DNA from: Pistricoccus aurantiacus
GTDB taxonomy: Bacteria; Pseudomonadota; Gammaproteobacteria; Pseudomonadales; Halomonadaceae
Assembly: GCF_042682565.1 (NCBI RefSeq)
Contig: NZ_JBHUIC010000011.1
Direction: 5' to 3' (one strand)
Length of the DNA stretch: 64,000 nucleotides
Below the pieces are notes generated by a model. The model made no database searches, was not told the origin of the DNA, and saw only the letters and a list, made by a program, of their open reading frames with translations. A program made the position numbers and the translations under genes. How positions within the stretch are numbered: the first letter of the stretch is position 1; each line of letters opens with the position of its first letter. This document shows, in pieces, positions 46,756-55,246 of the stretch.

Positions 46756-47712
46756 ATGAGCGAACGCGCCTTGAAGATCGGCATCGTGATGGACCCGATC
46801 GCCGATATCACCTACAAGAAAGACACCACCCTGGCCATGATGTGGGCGGCTCAGGATCGAGGCTGGTCGCTTTATTATCTCGAGCCGGAGGATCTCTATC
46901 TGAACCAGGGGCGGGTCCATGGTCGCCTGCAGGAACTCCAGGCCTTTCGGGATCCTCATCACTGGTATGAGCTGGGCGAGGTCGAGCCCAGGCCGCTGGC
47001 GGAGCTCGACGTGATTTTGATGCGTCAGGACCCGCCGGTGGATGCGCATTTTCTCGGCGCGGTGCATTTGCTGGGCTTCGCCGAGCGGGAAGGGGTGCTG
47101 GTGGTCAATCCCACCCGGGCGCTGCTGGAGTGCAACGAAAAGCTCTTTGCCCAGCAGTTTCCCCAGTGCTGCGCGCCGACCCTGGTGTCCTGCCGCGCGG
47201 AAGAGCTGCGCGCCTTCCAGGCGGAACACGGCGACGTGATCCTGAAACCGCTGGACGGCATGGGCGGCAGCGGCGTCTTTCACGTGCAGCCGGACGGTCG
47301 CAACCTGGGCACCATCATCGAGATGCTCACCGAGCACGGGCGGTATCAGATCATGGCCCAGCGCTATCTGCCGGAAATCAAGGACGGCGATACCCGCATC
47401 CTGCTGATCGAGGGAGAGCCGGTGCCCTTCGGGCTGGCGCGGCTGCCCATGGCCGGCGAAACCCGGGGCAACCTGGCCGCCGGCGGGCGCGGGGTCAGCC
47501 GCGAACTGACGGAGCGGGATCTCTGGCTGGTGGAGCAGGTCAAGCCGACCATCAAGGAAAAAGACCTGATGTTCGTCGGCCTCGACGTGATCGGTGATTA
47601 CATTACCGAAATCAACGTGACCAGCCCCACCTGCGTGCGGGAAATCGACGATCAGCGCGGCACGGATATCGCCGGTCAGCTGATGGACGCCATTTTGCGT
47701 CGGCTCTCTTGA
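46756..47712 (+). CDS. gshB: Glutathione synthetase
   Basis: Joins gamma-glutamylcysteine and glycine with ATP. The ATG at 46756 (MSERALKIGIVMDPIADI) gives 318 residues, near E. coli GshB (316). ATP-grasp features are clear: LLECNEKLFAQQFP, ILKPLDGMGGSGVF, GDTRILLIEGEPVPFGLARLP, GGRGVSRELTERD and the C-terminal EINVTSPTCVREID. It precedes the tonB-like gene as in Pseudomonas. Confidence 0.96.
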   Translation: MSERALKIGIVMDPIADITYKKDTTLAMMWAAQDRGWSLYYLEPEDLYLNQGRVHGRLQELQAFRDPHHWYELGEVEPRPLAELDVILMRQDPPVDAHFLGAVHLLGFAEREGVLVVNPTRALLECNEKLFAQQFPQCCAPTLVSCRAEELRAFQAEHGDVILKPLDGMGGSGVFHVQPDGRNLGTIIEMLTEHGRYQIMAQRYLPEIKDGDTRILLIEGEPVPFGLARLPMAGETRGNLAAGGRGVSRELTERDLWLVEQVKPTIKEKDLMFVGLDVIGDYITEINVTSPTCVREIDDQRGTDIAGQLMDAILRRLS

Positions 47713-47731
47713 AACGTATCGATCGCGAATC

Positions 47732-48586
47732 ATGCGGGCGAAAAGGGAAATCACCGAAGCGCCTGTCCGCCGGTTTCGCTACGCCTGGCCGGCGCTGGGG
47801 TTGGCGCTGCTGCTGCACGGGGCGCTGTTCGCCCTGCTGGTGAACCGGTCGTCGCCAACGCCGGAACCGCCGCCGGGACGGCGTAGCATCAAGGTCACTC
47901 TGGTTCAGGCTCCTTCGAACGCCGCGCCGTCGGCAAGTGCACCGCAGGTGACGCCGGTCGCGATACCCGAGCGCGAGTCGAAACCCGAACCCGAGCCAAA
48001 AGTTGAACCCGTGCCGAAGGCGGTATCCCGATCCGAGGATAGTCCCAAGCCTGAAGTCAGAACGGAACCCGAGTCCAGACCCAAGCCCGAACCTGAATCC
48101 AAGCCTGAACCAAGACCCCAAGCCGAGCCGCCGGCGTCTTCCTCGCCGCCACCCGCGAATACGACCACTGCGCGTCCTTCCGGGCGCGATCTGCTGGCCG
48201 GCGCCACCGCCAGCGTGCGCGAACAGGGCTTTGCCATGCAGCCCCACGATGAGCCGCCCGGGGATTCACTCACCCGCGCCGCCCGGGATCGCTATATCGC
48301 CGACTGGACTCGACGGGTGGAGGATATCGGCAATCGCCGGTATCCGGCGCCGGCGCATCTTGCGGGACAACTGCGAATCCGTGTGGTGATTCGACCGGAC
48401 GGTCAGCTTGCCCAGGCAGAGGTGATACAATCCTCGGGACATCCCGAACTCGACCGGGCGGCGCTGAACGCGGTCGAGGCGGCAGCGCCTTATCGGCCTT
48501 TCGATCAAGGCCTGGCAGGACTCGAGCGACTGGAATTCACCCGTACCTGGCGCTTCGGGAAAGGCAACAATTTCGGCGTGCATTGA
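47732..48586 (+). CDS. Energy transducer TonB
   Basis: Couples the proton motive force via ExbB/ExbD to outer-membrane receptors. The 284-residue protein has an N-terminal anchor (WPALGLALLLHGALFALLV, about 20-38), a Pro/Glu/Lys-rich periplasm-spanning linker rich in KPEPE-type repeats (about 65-135), and a C-terminal TonB domain (AGQLRIRVVIRPDGQLAQAEVIQSSGHPELDRAAL). exbB and exbD are not adjacent. This gshB-tonB-yqgE-ruvX order is the Pseudomonas one, where the gene is called tonB3; which receptor it serves is unknown. Confidence 0.88.
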   Translation: MRAKREITEAPVRRFRYAWPALGLALLLHGALFALLVNRSSPTPEPPPGRRSIKVTLVQAPSNAAPSASAPQVTPVAIPERESKPEPEPKVEPVPKAVSRSEDSPKPEVRTEPESRPKPEPESKPEPRPQAEPPASSSPPPANTTTARPSGRDLLAGATASVREQGFAMQPHDEPPGDSLTRAARDRYIADWTRRVEDIGNRRYPAPAHLAGQLRIRVVIRPDGQLAQAEVIQSSGHPELDRAALNAVEAAAPYRPFDQGLAGLERLEFTRTWRFGKGNNFGVH

Positions 48587-48600
48587 CGCCCGGGAGGCCT

Positions 48601-49158
48601 ATGCAAAGCTTCAAGAATCATTTTCTCATGGCAATGCCGCATCTAGAGGACAGCCACTTCGCCGGCAGCCTGAGCTATCTGTGTGACCACGATGACAACG
48701 GCGCCATGGGGGTGATTGTCAACCGTCCTCTGGAGATCACCTTGGAAACCCTGTTCGAACAGCTGGACCTGGGCGGCGAAGAAAGCCCTCATCGGGATGC
48801 GCCGGTCTACTACGGCGGGCCGGTTCACAAGGATCGCGGTTTCATTCTGCATCGCGGCAGCGCCCAGCCTTGGGATTCCAGCATTCAGGTCAGCGAGGAT
48901 GTCGCCCTGACTACTTCCATGGACATGCTCAAGGCCTTGGCGGAGGATCAGGGGCCAAAGCAGTTCCTGATCTGTCTGGGGTGTTCCGGCTGGGAAGCCG
49001 GTCAACTGGAAAAGGAATTGAAGGATAACGTCTGGCTGACCGTGGAGGGGCAGAGCAGCATTCTCTTCGAGACGCCGGTGGAGCAGCGCCTGGGCGCGGC
49101 GGCGGGAATCCTCGGCGTCGATCTCAATCTGATGAGCAGCCAGGTGGGCCATAGCTGA
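48601..49158 (+). CDS. yqgE: UPF0301 protein YqgE (AlgH family)
   Basis: A small protein of unknown biochemical role. GGGAGG fixes the ATG at 48601, giving 185 residues: MQSFKNHFLMAMPHLEDSHF, SYLCDHDDNGAMGVIVNRPL, YYGGPVHKDRGFILH and FLICLGCSGWEAGQLEKEL are all family signatures. Its stop overlaps the ruvX start by one base, so yqgE and ruvX are translationally coupled as in most gammaproteobacteria. Confidence 0.93.
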   Translation: MQSFKNHFLMAMPHLEDSHFAGSLSYLCDHDDNGAMGVIVNRPLEITLETLFEQLDLGGEESPHRDAPVYYGGPVHKDRGFILHRGSAQPWDSSIQVSEDVALTTSMDMLKALAEDQGPKQFLICLGCSGWEAGQLEKELKDNVWLTVEGQSSILFETPVEQRLGAAAGILGVDLNLMSSQVGHS

Positions 49159-49634
49159 TGACGAGGCCGGGCAGCAAGGTTGGTGGCCCCCGCCTGGTGC
49201 TGGCCTTCGATTTCGGCACCCGGCGTATCGGCGTGGCGGTGGGCAACGAGCTGACCGCCAGCGCCCGAGCGCTGGAATCGCTGCCCGCCCGGGACGGCAT
49301 TCCGGACTGGGACAGGGTCGCCCGGCTGGTGGCGGAATGGCAGCCGGATCTGTTCGTGGTCGGTCTGCCTCTCGACAGGGACGACAGCGAATCCGCCATG
49401 AGCCAACGGGCTCGAAAGTTTGGCAAGCGGCTGTACGGGCGCTACGGCAAGCCGCTGGAGATGATGGACGAGCGCGGCTCCACCCGGGAAGCCAAGGCCA
49501 TCGCTCGGGAGAGCGGCTATCGCGATAGCCGCAAGAGCTATCGCGAGCAGGGGGTCGATGGTCTGGCGGCGGTGCTGATACTCGAAAGCTGGTTCGCCAC
49601 CCAAGAAGGCTTGCCCGCCCGACCGTTTTCGTGA
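49158..49634 (+). CDS. ruvX: YqgF/RuvX putative pre-16S rRNA nuclease
   Basis: An RNase H-fold protein implicated in 16S rRNA 5'-end maturation. The 158 residues have VLAFDFGTRRIGVAVGN with the first catalytic Asp, LFVVGLPLDRDDSESAMSQRAR, and MMDERGSTREAKA. The TGATG overlap with yqgE is at the start. pyrR follows 26 bases later. Confidence 0.93.
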   Translation: MTRPGSKVGGPRLVLAFDFGTRRIGVAVGNELTASARALESLPARDGIPDWDRVARLVAEWQPDLFVVGLPLDRDDSESAMSQRARKFGKRLYGRYGKPLEMMDERGSTREAKAIARESGYRDSRKSYREQGVDGLAAVLILESWFATQEGLPARPFS

Positions 49635-49660
49635 TTTGAATGCCACCCGAGGATTTTGCC

Positions 49661-50173
49661 ATGACGCTTCCCGATATTCCCCCGCTGCTGGATCGCATGC
49701 AGAGCGAAATTGAAAGCTGCATCGACAATTTCGGCCTTTCTCGGGAGCGGCTGGCTCTGGTCGGTATTCATACCGGCGGGGTGTGGATTGCCGAAAAGCT
49801 GCACCAGCGGCTCGCGCTGACCACGCCCTTGGGGACCTTGGACATCGGCTTCTGGCGGGACGACTTCAATCGCCAAGGGCTGCCGGAGGGCATTCGCGCG
49901 AGCCACCTGCCGTTCGATATCGAGAATCGCGATCTCATTCTGGTGGACGATGTGGTGATGTCCGGGCGTACCGTGCGCGCGGCGCTCAACGAACTCTTCG
50001 ATTACGGGCGGCCCAGCCGTGTGCTGCTGGCGAGCCTGATCAGCCTGCCGGGGCGGGAGCTGCCGATTCAGGCGGATATCTGCGGCGCGGCGCTCGAACT
50101 TCCCGCGGGGCAGCGGGTCAAGCTTTCCGGCCCGGAGCCCTTGACCCTATCTCTCGATACGGCTCGCCGCTAG
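49661..50173 (+). CDS. pyrR: PyrR bifunctional regulator / uracil phosphoribosyltransferase
   Basis: In Gram-positives PyrR attenuates pyr mRNA; in pseudomonads a PyrR homologue affects pyr expression. GAGG before the ATG at 49661 favours this start over 49640. The 170 residues carry LVGIHTGGVWIAEKL, LDIGFWRDDFNRQG, and the PRPP-binding loop LILVDDVVMSGRTVRAAL. It is 16 bases upstream of pyrB. I see no obvious PyrR-binding hairpin in that short gap. Confidence 0.92.
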   Translation: MTLPDIPPLLDRMQSEIESCIDNFGLSRERLALVGIHTGGVWIAEKLHQRLALTTPLGTLDIGFWRDDFNRQGLPEGIRASHLPFDIENRDLILVDDVVMSGRTVRAALNELFDYGRPSRVLLASLISLPGRELPIQADICGAALELPAGQRVKLSGPEPLTLSLDTARR

Positions 50174-50189
50174 TCAAAAGGAAACCGCT

Positions 50190-51197
50190 GTGTTCGATTT
50201 CACGTCTCGCCCCGGCACCTCGGCCCAGGTTCAACTTACCCCGGACGGTCGCCTGCGTCATTTCATCGATATCGACGGCCTGTCCCAAGCGCTGCTCGAG
50301 GAAATTCTCGATATCGCGGACAGCTTTCTCGGTGTGCAGCAAGGAGAGGTCAAGAAAGTTCCGCTGCTGCGGGGCAAGACCGTGGCCAACCTGTTCTTCG
50401 AGAACTCCACCCGCACCCGAGCCACCTTCGAGCTGGCGGCCAAGCGGCTTTCCGCGGACGTGCTCAACCTGGATATCCAGACTTCCTCCACCGCCAAGGG
50501 CGAGACCCTGCTCGATACGCTTCAGAACCTGGAAGCCATGCAGGCGGACGCCTTCGTGGTGCGCCATTCGGACTCCGGCGCGGCGCACTTCATCGCCAGC
50601 CAGGTCACGCCCCGGGTAGCGATCATCAACGCCGGGGACGGTCGCCACGCCCATCCCACCCAGGCGATGCTCGACATGCTGACCATTCGCCGCCACAAGG
50701 GTGAGTTCGCGCCGCTCAAGGTGGCGATCATCGGCGATATTCTGCATTCCCGGGTGGCGCGCTCGCAGATTCTGGCCCTCAACATCCTCGGCGCCGCGGA
50801 AGTGCGGGTGATCGCGCCGCGCACGCTGCTTCCGGTCAATGTGGAGGCGCTGGGTTGTCGGGTATTCACCCAACTGCAGGAAGGTCTCGAGGATGTGGAC
50901 GTGGTGATCGCCCTGCGCCTGCAGAAGGAGCGCATGGACGGCGCCCTGCTGCCCACGGAAAGCGAATTTTACCGCTATTACGGCCTGACCCAGGAAAGCC
51001 TGGCCTGGGCGCATCCGGAGGCTATCGTCATGCACCCCGGACCGATCAATCGCGGGGTGGAGATCGAATCCGCGGTGGCGGACGGGTCGCGCTCGGTGAT
51101 TCTCGATCAGGTCACCAACGGCATCGCCATTCGCATGGCGGTGCTGTCCATGGCGGTCAGCGGTCAGACGCGCCAGCGGATGCAGGCAAGCGCTTGA
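50190..51197 (+). CDS. pyrB: Aspartate carbamoyltransferase catalytic subunit
   Basis: Second step of de novo pyrimidine synthesis. It starts at GTG 50190 after AAAAGGAAA. The 335 residues have the carbamoyl phosphate motif FFENSTRTRATFELAAKRL, the TSSTAKGETLLDTLQNL loop, DGRHAHPTQAMLDMLTI, and the C-terminal MHPGPINRGVEIESAV. The N-terminal extension (about 30 residues) is typical of Pseudomonas-type class A enzymes, which assemble with a pseudo-dihydroorotase; that partner gene is at 52308. Confidence 0.96.
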   Translation: MFDFTSRPGTSAQVQLTPDGRLRHFIDIDGLSQALLEEILDIADSFLGVQQGEVKKVPLLRGKTVANLFFENSTRTRATFELAAKRLSADVLNLDIQTSSTAKGETLLDTLQNLEAMQADAFVVRHSDSGAAHFIASQVTPRVAIINAGDGRHAHPTQAMLDMLTIRRHKGEFAPLKVAIIGDILHSRVARSQILALNILGAAEVRVIAPRTLLPVNVEALGCRVFTQLQEGLEDVDVVIALRLQKERMDGALLPTESEFYRYYGLTQESLAWAHPEAIVMHPGPINRGVEIESAVADGSRSVILDQVTNGIAIRMAVLSMAVSGQTRQRMQASA

Positions 51198-51291
51198 GCG
51201 CGGCGTGGAATCTTCTATCTTGAATAGGGCGCGCTCGCCGCTCGCAAGGGAGCGCGAATCGTAACGCCAAGGCAACAAAGGAGTGAACCCC

Positions 51292-52146
51292 ATGGCCGAA
51301 CGGCAGCAACCCCCCCAACATCAGGACAGGCAGCCCGGCGACGAGCACGCCATGCAGCCGGAGCCGGAATTCATTCGCGACAGCTATCGCGGCACCGGCA
51401 AGCTCAAGGACAAGGTGGCGGTCATCACCGGCGGCGACAGCGGTATCGGACGCGCCGTGGCGGCGCATTTCGCCCGGGAAGGCGCCGACTGTGTCATCGT
51501 CTATCTTGAAGAACAGCGTGACGCGGAAGATACCCAGGCGCTGGTGGAAGCGGAAGGCCGGCGCTGTGAGTTGATGCAGGGCGACGTCGGCGACTCAAAG
51601 TTCTGTCGGGAAGTGGTAGACAAGACCCTGGAGCGTTTCGGCAAGCTCAATATACTGGTCAACAACGCGGCGGAACAGTACGACTGGGACGACGTGACCC
51701 AGATTCCCGACGAGCAGCTGCTGCGCACCTTCCAGACCAACATCTTCAGCCATTTCTACATGGCCAAGGCGGCGCTGCCGCACATGCAGGAAGGCGACAG
51801 CATCATCGCCACCTCATCGATCAATGCCTTCAAGGGCAACAACACCCTGATCGACTATTCCGCGACCAAGGGCGCGATTCAAGGGCTGGTACGATCCTTG
51901 GCAGTCTCGCTGGTCGGGCGGGGCATTCGGGTCAATGCGGTGGCCCCGGGGCCGGTATGGACGCCCTTGATACCCGCCAGCTTCGAAGAGGAAAAGGTCG
52001 AGAACTTCGGCGGCCAGGTGCCCATGAACCGCGCCGGCCAGCCCAGCGAGATGGGGCCGGCCTACGTCTATCTGGCTTCGGAGGAATCCTCCTACATGAC
52101 CGGTCAGACGATACATTTGAACGGCGGCGTGGTGCTCAATACTTGA
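51292..52146 (+). CDS. SDR family oxidoreductase (YghA / general stress protein 39-like)
   Basis: An NAD(P)-dependent short-chain dehydrogenase of 284 residues. AAGGAG with 8-base spacing supports the ATG at 51292. A Gln/Pro-rich leader of about 40 residues precedes VAVITGGDSGIGRAVAAHFA. NNAAEQY, catalytic SSINAFKGNNTLIDYSATK (Ser, Tyr-x3-Lys) and the C-terminal MTGQTIHLNGG follow. Similar proteins are general-stress dehydrogenases with unknown substrate. It has its own ribosome site and sits between pyrB and the dihydroorotase-like gene, an unexpected insertion. Confidence 0.88.
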   Translation: MAERQQPPQHQDRQPGDEHAMQPEPEFIRDSYRGTGKLKDKVAVITGGDSGIGRAVAAHFAREGADCVIVYLEEQRDAEDTQALVEAEGRRCELMQGDVGDSKFCREVVDKTLERFGKLNILVNNAAEQYDWDDVTQIPDEQLLRTFQTNIFSHFYMAKAALPHMQEGDSIIATSSINAFKGNNTLIDYSATKGAIQGLVRSLAVSLVGRGIRVNAVAPGPVWTPLIPASFEEEKVENFGGQVPMNRAGQPSEMGPAYVYLASEESSYMTGQTIHLNGGVVLNT

Positions 52147-52307
52147 GCACGGTAATCCAATCCCGCTGAAGGTTCGATCAAGCTCGTCGGTCGGCTATAC
52201 TGAGCCGCGATTTCTCCCTAGCCGACCGCGAGCGTTCCCATGCCCCACGAATCTGCCCTTTCGCCCCGCCGTTTATCGGCCTTCGCGCTCGGCGGGAGTT
52301 CCGCCTC

Positions 52308-53585
52308 ATGAGGCTTACCCTGAGCGGCGCGCGAGTGATCGATCCGCGTAGCGGACAGGATGGCGTCCTTGACGTCCATATCGCGGGTGGAAAGATCGCC
52401 GGCCTGGGCGAACTGTCGAATTTTCAGGCGGATCGATGTCTCGATTTGACGGGGAAGCTGCTCTTGCCGGGGCTGGTGGATATCGGCGCTCACCTGCGTG
52501 ACCCGGGGCCGCGCTACAAGGGTAGCCTTGTTAGCGAATCCGCAGCGGCGCTGCGCGGTGGCTATACCTGTATCGCCCCGCGGCCGGATACCAGCCCGGT
52601 ACTGGATAGCGCCGCTCATATTCAGACGCTGCTGGATCGAGTCGAAGAACTCGGCACCCTTCACGTGGCGCCCATCGGCGCCTTGACCCAGGGCCTGGAA
52701 GGCCAGCTGCTGGCCAATATGGCGGGCCTGAAGAAAGCCGGCTGCGTGGCGCTGACCAATCTGCGCCGGCCGGTGGCGGACACGCGGATATTGAAGCGCT
52801 GCCTGGAGTACGCCGCGTCATTCGATATTCCGGTCATCCTGCATCCCCAGGACGCCGCCCTGGCCGCCGGCGGCTGCGCCCATGAGGGCACTCAGGCCAC
52901 TCGTCTGGGCCTGGGCGGCATTTCGGAAACCGCCGAGACCGCCGCCTTGGCTCAGTGGTTGCTGCTGATCGAACGGAGTGGGGTGCGGGCGCATCTGGCG
53001 CATCTTTCCTGTGGCCGCAGCCTGGCGATGGTGGAAGAGGCCAAGGTACGGGGCATCGCGCTTACCTGCGACGTGACCCTGGCGCAGCTGCACTGGACGG
53101 ACGAGGCCATCGACGGCTTCGACGCCAATTTTCATCTCGAACCGCCCCTGCGCAGTGTCGAGGATCGCCAGGCGCTGCGTGATGGGCTCAAGCGCGGCGC
53201 CATCGAGGCTATCGCCAGCGGCCACCTGCCGCACGAGCAGGCCGCCAAGATGGCGCCCTTCGCCGCCTCCGAGCCGGGCATGAGCACCCTGGAAACCGCC
53301 TGGGCCATGGCGCAGGCACTGGTCAAACAGGACGTCGTCGACTGGCGGACGCTGGCGGCCCGTCTGTCCAGCGGGCCGGCGGATATCCTGGGGGTTTCCG
53401 GAGGCGGTCTGGCGGTGGGGGATTCTGCGGATATTGCGGTCTTCGACCCGACGCAGGAATGGGAGCCCAGCAGCCAGAGCCTGCATTCCAGCGGACTCAA
53501 CACGCCGCTGTTGAATCGACGTATTCGCGGGCGCTGCGTGCTGACCCTGATCGAAGGAAAGATCTGCTACCAGCTTGATGCTTGA
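52308..53585 (+). CDS. Dihydroorotase homologue lacking metal ligands (PyrC'/PyrX)
   Basis: Probably a structural partner of PyrB rather than an enzyme. The 425-residue amidohydrolase-fold protein aligns with PyrC, but the ligand motif DxHxH reads DIGAHLRDPG: the first histidine is Gly60. The late catalytic Asp in the usual SDHxPH is glycine (AIASGHLPHEQ, near residue 302). Loss of these residues is the hallmark of Pseudomonas PyrC', required for assembly of active 480-kDa aspartate transcarbamoylase. A TATACT -10-like sequence at about 52196 suggests it may have its own promoter. Confidence 0.88.
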   Translation: MRLTLSGARVIDPRSGQDGVLDVHIAGGKIAGLGELSNFQADRCLDLTGKLLLPGLVDIGAHLRDPGPRYKGSLVSESAAALRGGYTCIAPRPDTSPVLDSAAHIQTLLDRVEELGTLHVAPIGALTQGLEGQLLANMAGLKKAGCVALTNLRRPVADTRILKRCLEYAASFDIPVILHPQDAALAAGGCAHEGTQATRLGLGGISETAETAALAQWLLLIERSGVRAHLAHLSCGRSLAMVEEAKVRGIALTCDVTLAQLHWTDEAIDGFDANFHLEPPLRSVEDRQALRDGLKRGAIEAIASGHLPHEQAAKMAPFAASEPGMSTLETAWAMAQALVKQDVVDWRTLAARLSSGPADILGVSGGGLAVGDSADIAVFDPTQEWEPSSQSLHSSGLNTPLLNRRIRGRCVLTLIEGKICYQLDA

Positions 53586-53594
53586 ACCGGCGCT

Positions 53595-53666
53595 TTGATC
53601 AGTACTTTTACCTTGATCAATACTCTTGCCTTGATCAGTACTCTTCTTTGAGTCAGTACTCTTCCG
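53595..53666 (-). repeat. 18-bp tandem repeat at the 3' end of the IclR gene
   Basis: Four consecutive units of 18 bases (53595, 53613, 53631, 53649) follow TTGATCAGTACTCTTNCC. The unit at 53649 contains the last codons and stop of the IclR gene, and the rest extend downstream toward the PyrC'-like gene. On the minus strand each unit carries GAGTACTGA or a close variant, i.e. a copy of the EY-stop end. Confidence 0.85.
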
Positions 53667-54501
53667 GCAGGGGCATGCGCCCGCCCAGCTGCTGGGTGAT
53701 TTCCCGGGCGGCGCGGCGCACCAGACTACCGAGTTCGATCAGCCGGGATTCGGGGATTCGTGCCACCGGGCCGGAAACGGAAATGGCCGCCAGCGGACTG
53801 CCCCGCTCGTCGTGAATCGAGGCGGCGGCGCAGTGGAGCCCCACCGCGTGTTCTTCCCGGTCGCAGGCATAGCCCTGCTGGCGAATTTCCGCCATGCCCT
53901 CGCGCAGCTTGGCGGGGGTATCGATGGTGTTCGCGGTGACCCGTGCCAGCCCTCGAGCCTGCAGAATACGCTCGACTTCCTTTTCCGGCAGCCAGGCCAG
54001 CAGAGCCTTGCCCACGCCGGAGGCGTGCATCGGCGCCCGGGAGCCGAGCCGGGTGATCATGCGCATCATCTGGTGGGATTCGCTTTGGGCCAGGAACACC
54101 GCCATGCTGTCGTCGCGAATGCCCAGGTTGGCGGATTCGCCGCTTTCCTCGGTCAAACGGCGCAGATAGGGCCGCGCGGTGGCGACGTAGTCCCGAGCTT
54201 CAAGAAAGGTATTGCCGATCTGAAAGGTCTTGACCCCTACCTTCCACAGACCGAGTTCACTGTCCTGGGTGATGAAGCCCTGCTTGTGCAGCGCCTGCAG
54301 CAGGCGATGGGTGGTGGAAGGCGCCAGGCCGGCGATCTGAGCGATGTCCGAAAGCGCCAGCCCCATGGGGGCGGCGGCCAGCCCTTCGAGGATATTGAGT
54401 CCGCGTACCAGCGACTGGCTGTGCCCGCCGCTGACCTTGCCCGATCCGGCGGGCCGGCCTACCGCCTTACGTTTCGTTTCGGCCACTGCTATCTCCGTCA
54501 T
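53653..54501 (-). CDS. IclR family transcriptional regulator
   Basis: A 282-residue DNA-binding regulator with an N-terminal winged helix (SLVRGLNILEGLAAAPMGLALSDIAQIAGLAPSTTHRLL, about 30-70) and a C-terminal effector domain (MHASGVGKALLAWLP, AVGLHCAAASIHDERG, AAISVSGPVARI). The effector domain resembles AllR, the glyoxylate-responsive repressor of allantoin genes, so control of the adjacent ureide genes is plausible (inference). An AGCAT-N2-ATGCT inverted repeat at 54525-54536 just upstream could be its own operator. Confidence 0.87.
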   Translation of the reverse strand: MTEIAVAETKRKAVGRPAGSGKVSGGHSQSLVRGLNILEGLAAAPMGLALSDIAQIAGLAPSTTHRLLQALHKQGFITQDSELGLWKVGVKTFQIGNTFLEARDYVATARPYLRRLTEESGESANLGIRDDSMAVFLAQSESHQMMRMITRLGSRAPMHASGVGKALLAWLPEKEVERILQARGLARVTANTIDTPAKLREGMAEIRQQGYACDREEHAVGLHCAAASIHDERGSPLAAISVSGPVARIPESRLIELGSLVRRAAREITQQLGGRMPLPEEY

Positions 54502-54567
54502 ACGCGGTTGCCTAGATTCGCCCTAGCATACATGCTTAACGGCGCATGACGGAAATGGTTTCCATTT

Positions 54568-55095
54568 TTACCGCTCGACGCGGCCCTGCAGACGAAAGCG
54601 TGCAATCTGGTTGATCTGTTCAATGGCGGTGCGGCGTTCCTCGTCTGCGCTGTTCTTGAGGCGCGTCTCGAAAGCTTCGAGAATATCGTAGCGGTCCTTT
54701 CCCTTGACCGCGATGACGAAGGGAAAGCCGAACTGATCCTTGTAGGCCTGATTGAGACGCTCGAAACGCGCGAGCTCCTCCGGTGAACACTGATCCAGAC
54801 CGGCACCGGCCTGTTCCCGGGTCGAGTCGTCGGTCAGCTCGCCGGCGATCGCCGCCTTGCCCGCCAGATCCGGGTGAGCGCGGATGACCTCGAGCTGGCG
54901 CTCCGGCCCTGCGGCATTGAGTACCGCGCCGAGGACTTCCGCCAGCCCCGACGGCGTATCCTCCTTCTCGCTCAGCCCCTGGTCCCAGGCAATCTCCGCT
55001 ACCCAGGGCGAGTGCTCATAGATGTCGCCATACTGACTGACGAACTGTTCGCGACTCAGGTTGCTGGGGCGCGGTGTCAGGGTCTTGTCGCTCAT
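54568..55095 (-). CDS. uraD: 2-oxo-4-hydroxy-4-carboxy-5-ureidoimidazoline (OHCU) decarboxylase
   Basis: Decarboxylates OHCU to (S)-allantoin, the last of three steps from urate. I choose the ATG at 55095 (MSDKTLTPRPSNLSREQF); the frame is open to 55158 without homology. The 175 residues contain GDIYEHSPWVAEIAW, the catalytic region IRAHPDLAGKAA and LNQAYKDQFGFPFVIAVKGK, all diagnostic. It is divergent from hiuH over a 151-base gap with a GTATAC palindrome. Confidence 0.94.
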   Translation of the reverse strand: MSDKTLTPRPSNLSREQFVSQYGDIYEHSPWVAEIAWDQGLSEKEDTPSGLAEVLGAVLNAAGPERQLEVIRAHPDLAGKAAIAGELTDDSTREQAGAGLDQCSPEELARFERLNQAYKDQFGFPFVIAVKGKDRYDILEAFETRLKNSADEERRTAIEQINQIARFRLQGRVER

Positions 55096-55146
55096 TCGGT
55101 CTTGTCTCCCATGAATAAAAACGCCGTTCGTATTAGACGATAGGCT

Positions 55147-55160
55147 AAATGTATACAAAA
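55147..55160. promoter_or_regulatory. Palindrome ATGTATACAAAA upstream of uraD
   Basis: TGTATACA centred in an AT-rich context lies about 55 bases upstream of the uraD start. Its form matches operators of FCD-type GntR regulators (TTGTATACAA), and similar palindromes precede the GntR gene (57102) and lie near 62758. Confidence 0.4.
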
Positions 55161-55246
55161 AAACTTTGAAATGTACTCTTCTTAAGGCTAAAACTGTTTC
55201 CTAGAGCTGGCAATTATAGTCTGCATCACAAAAACAGGAGAATCTC

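Noticed and set aside
46123..47754. 543-codon minus-strand frame opposite the CvfB-like gene and gshB
   Set aside because: Antisense shadow; gshB and the S1 protein explain the region.
41243..53666. Short tandem repeats considered as CRISPR arrays
   Set aside because: Units are directly adjacent without unique spacers and number only four at each site.
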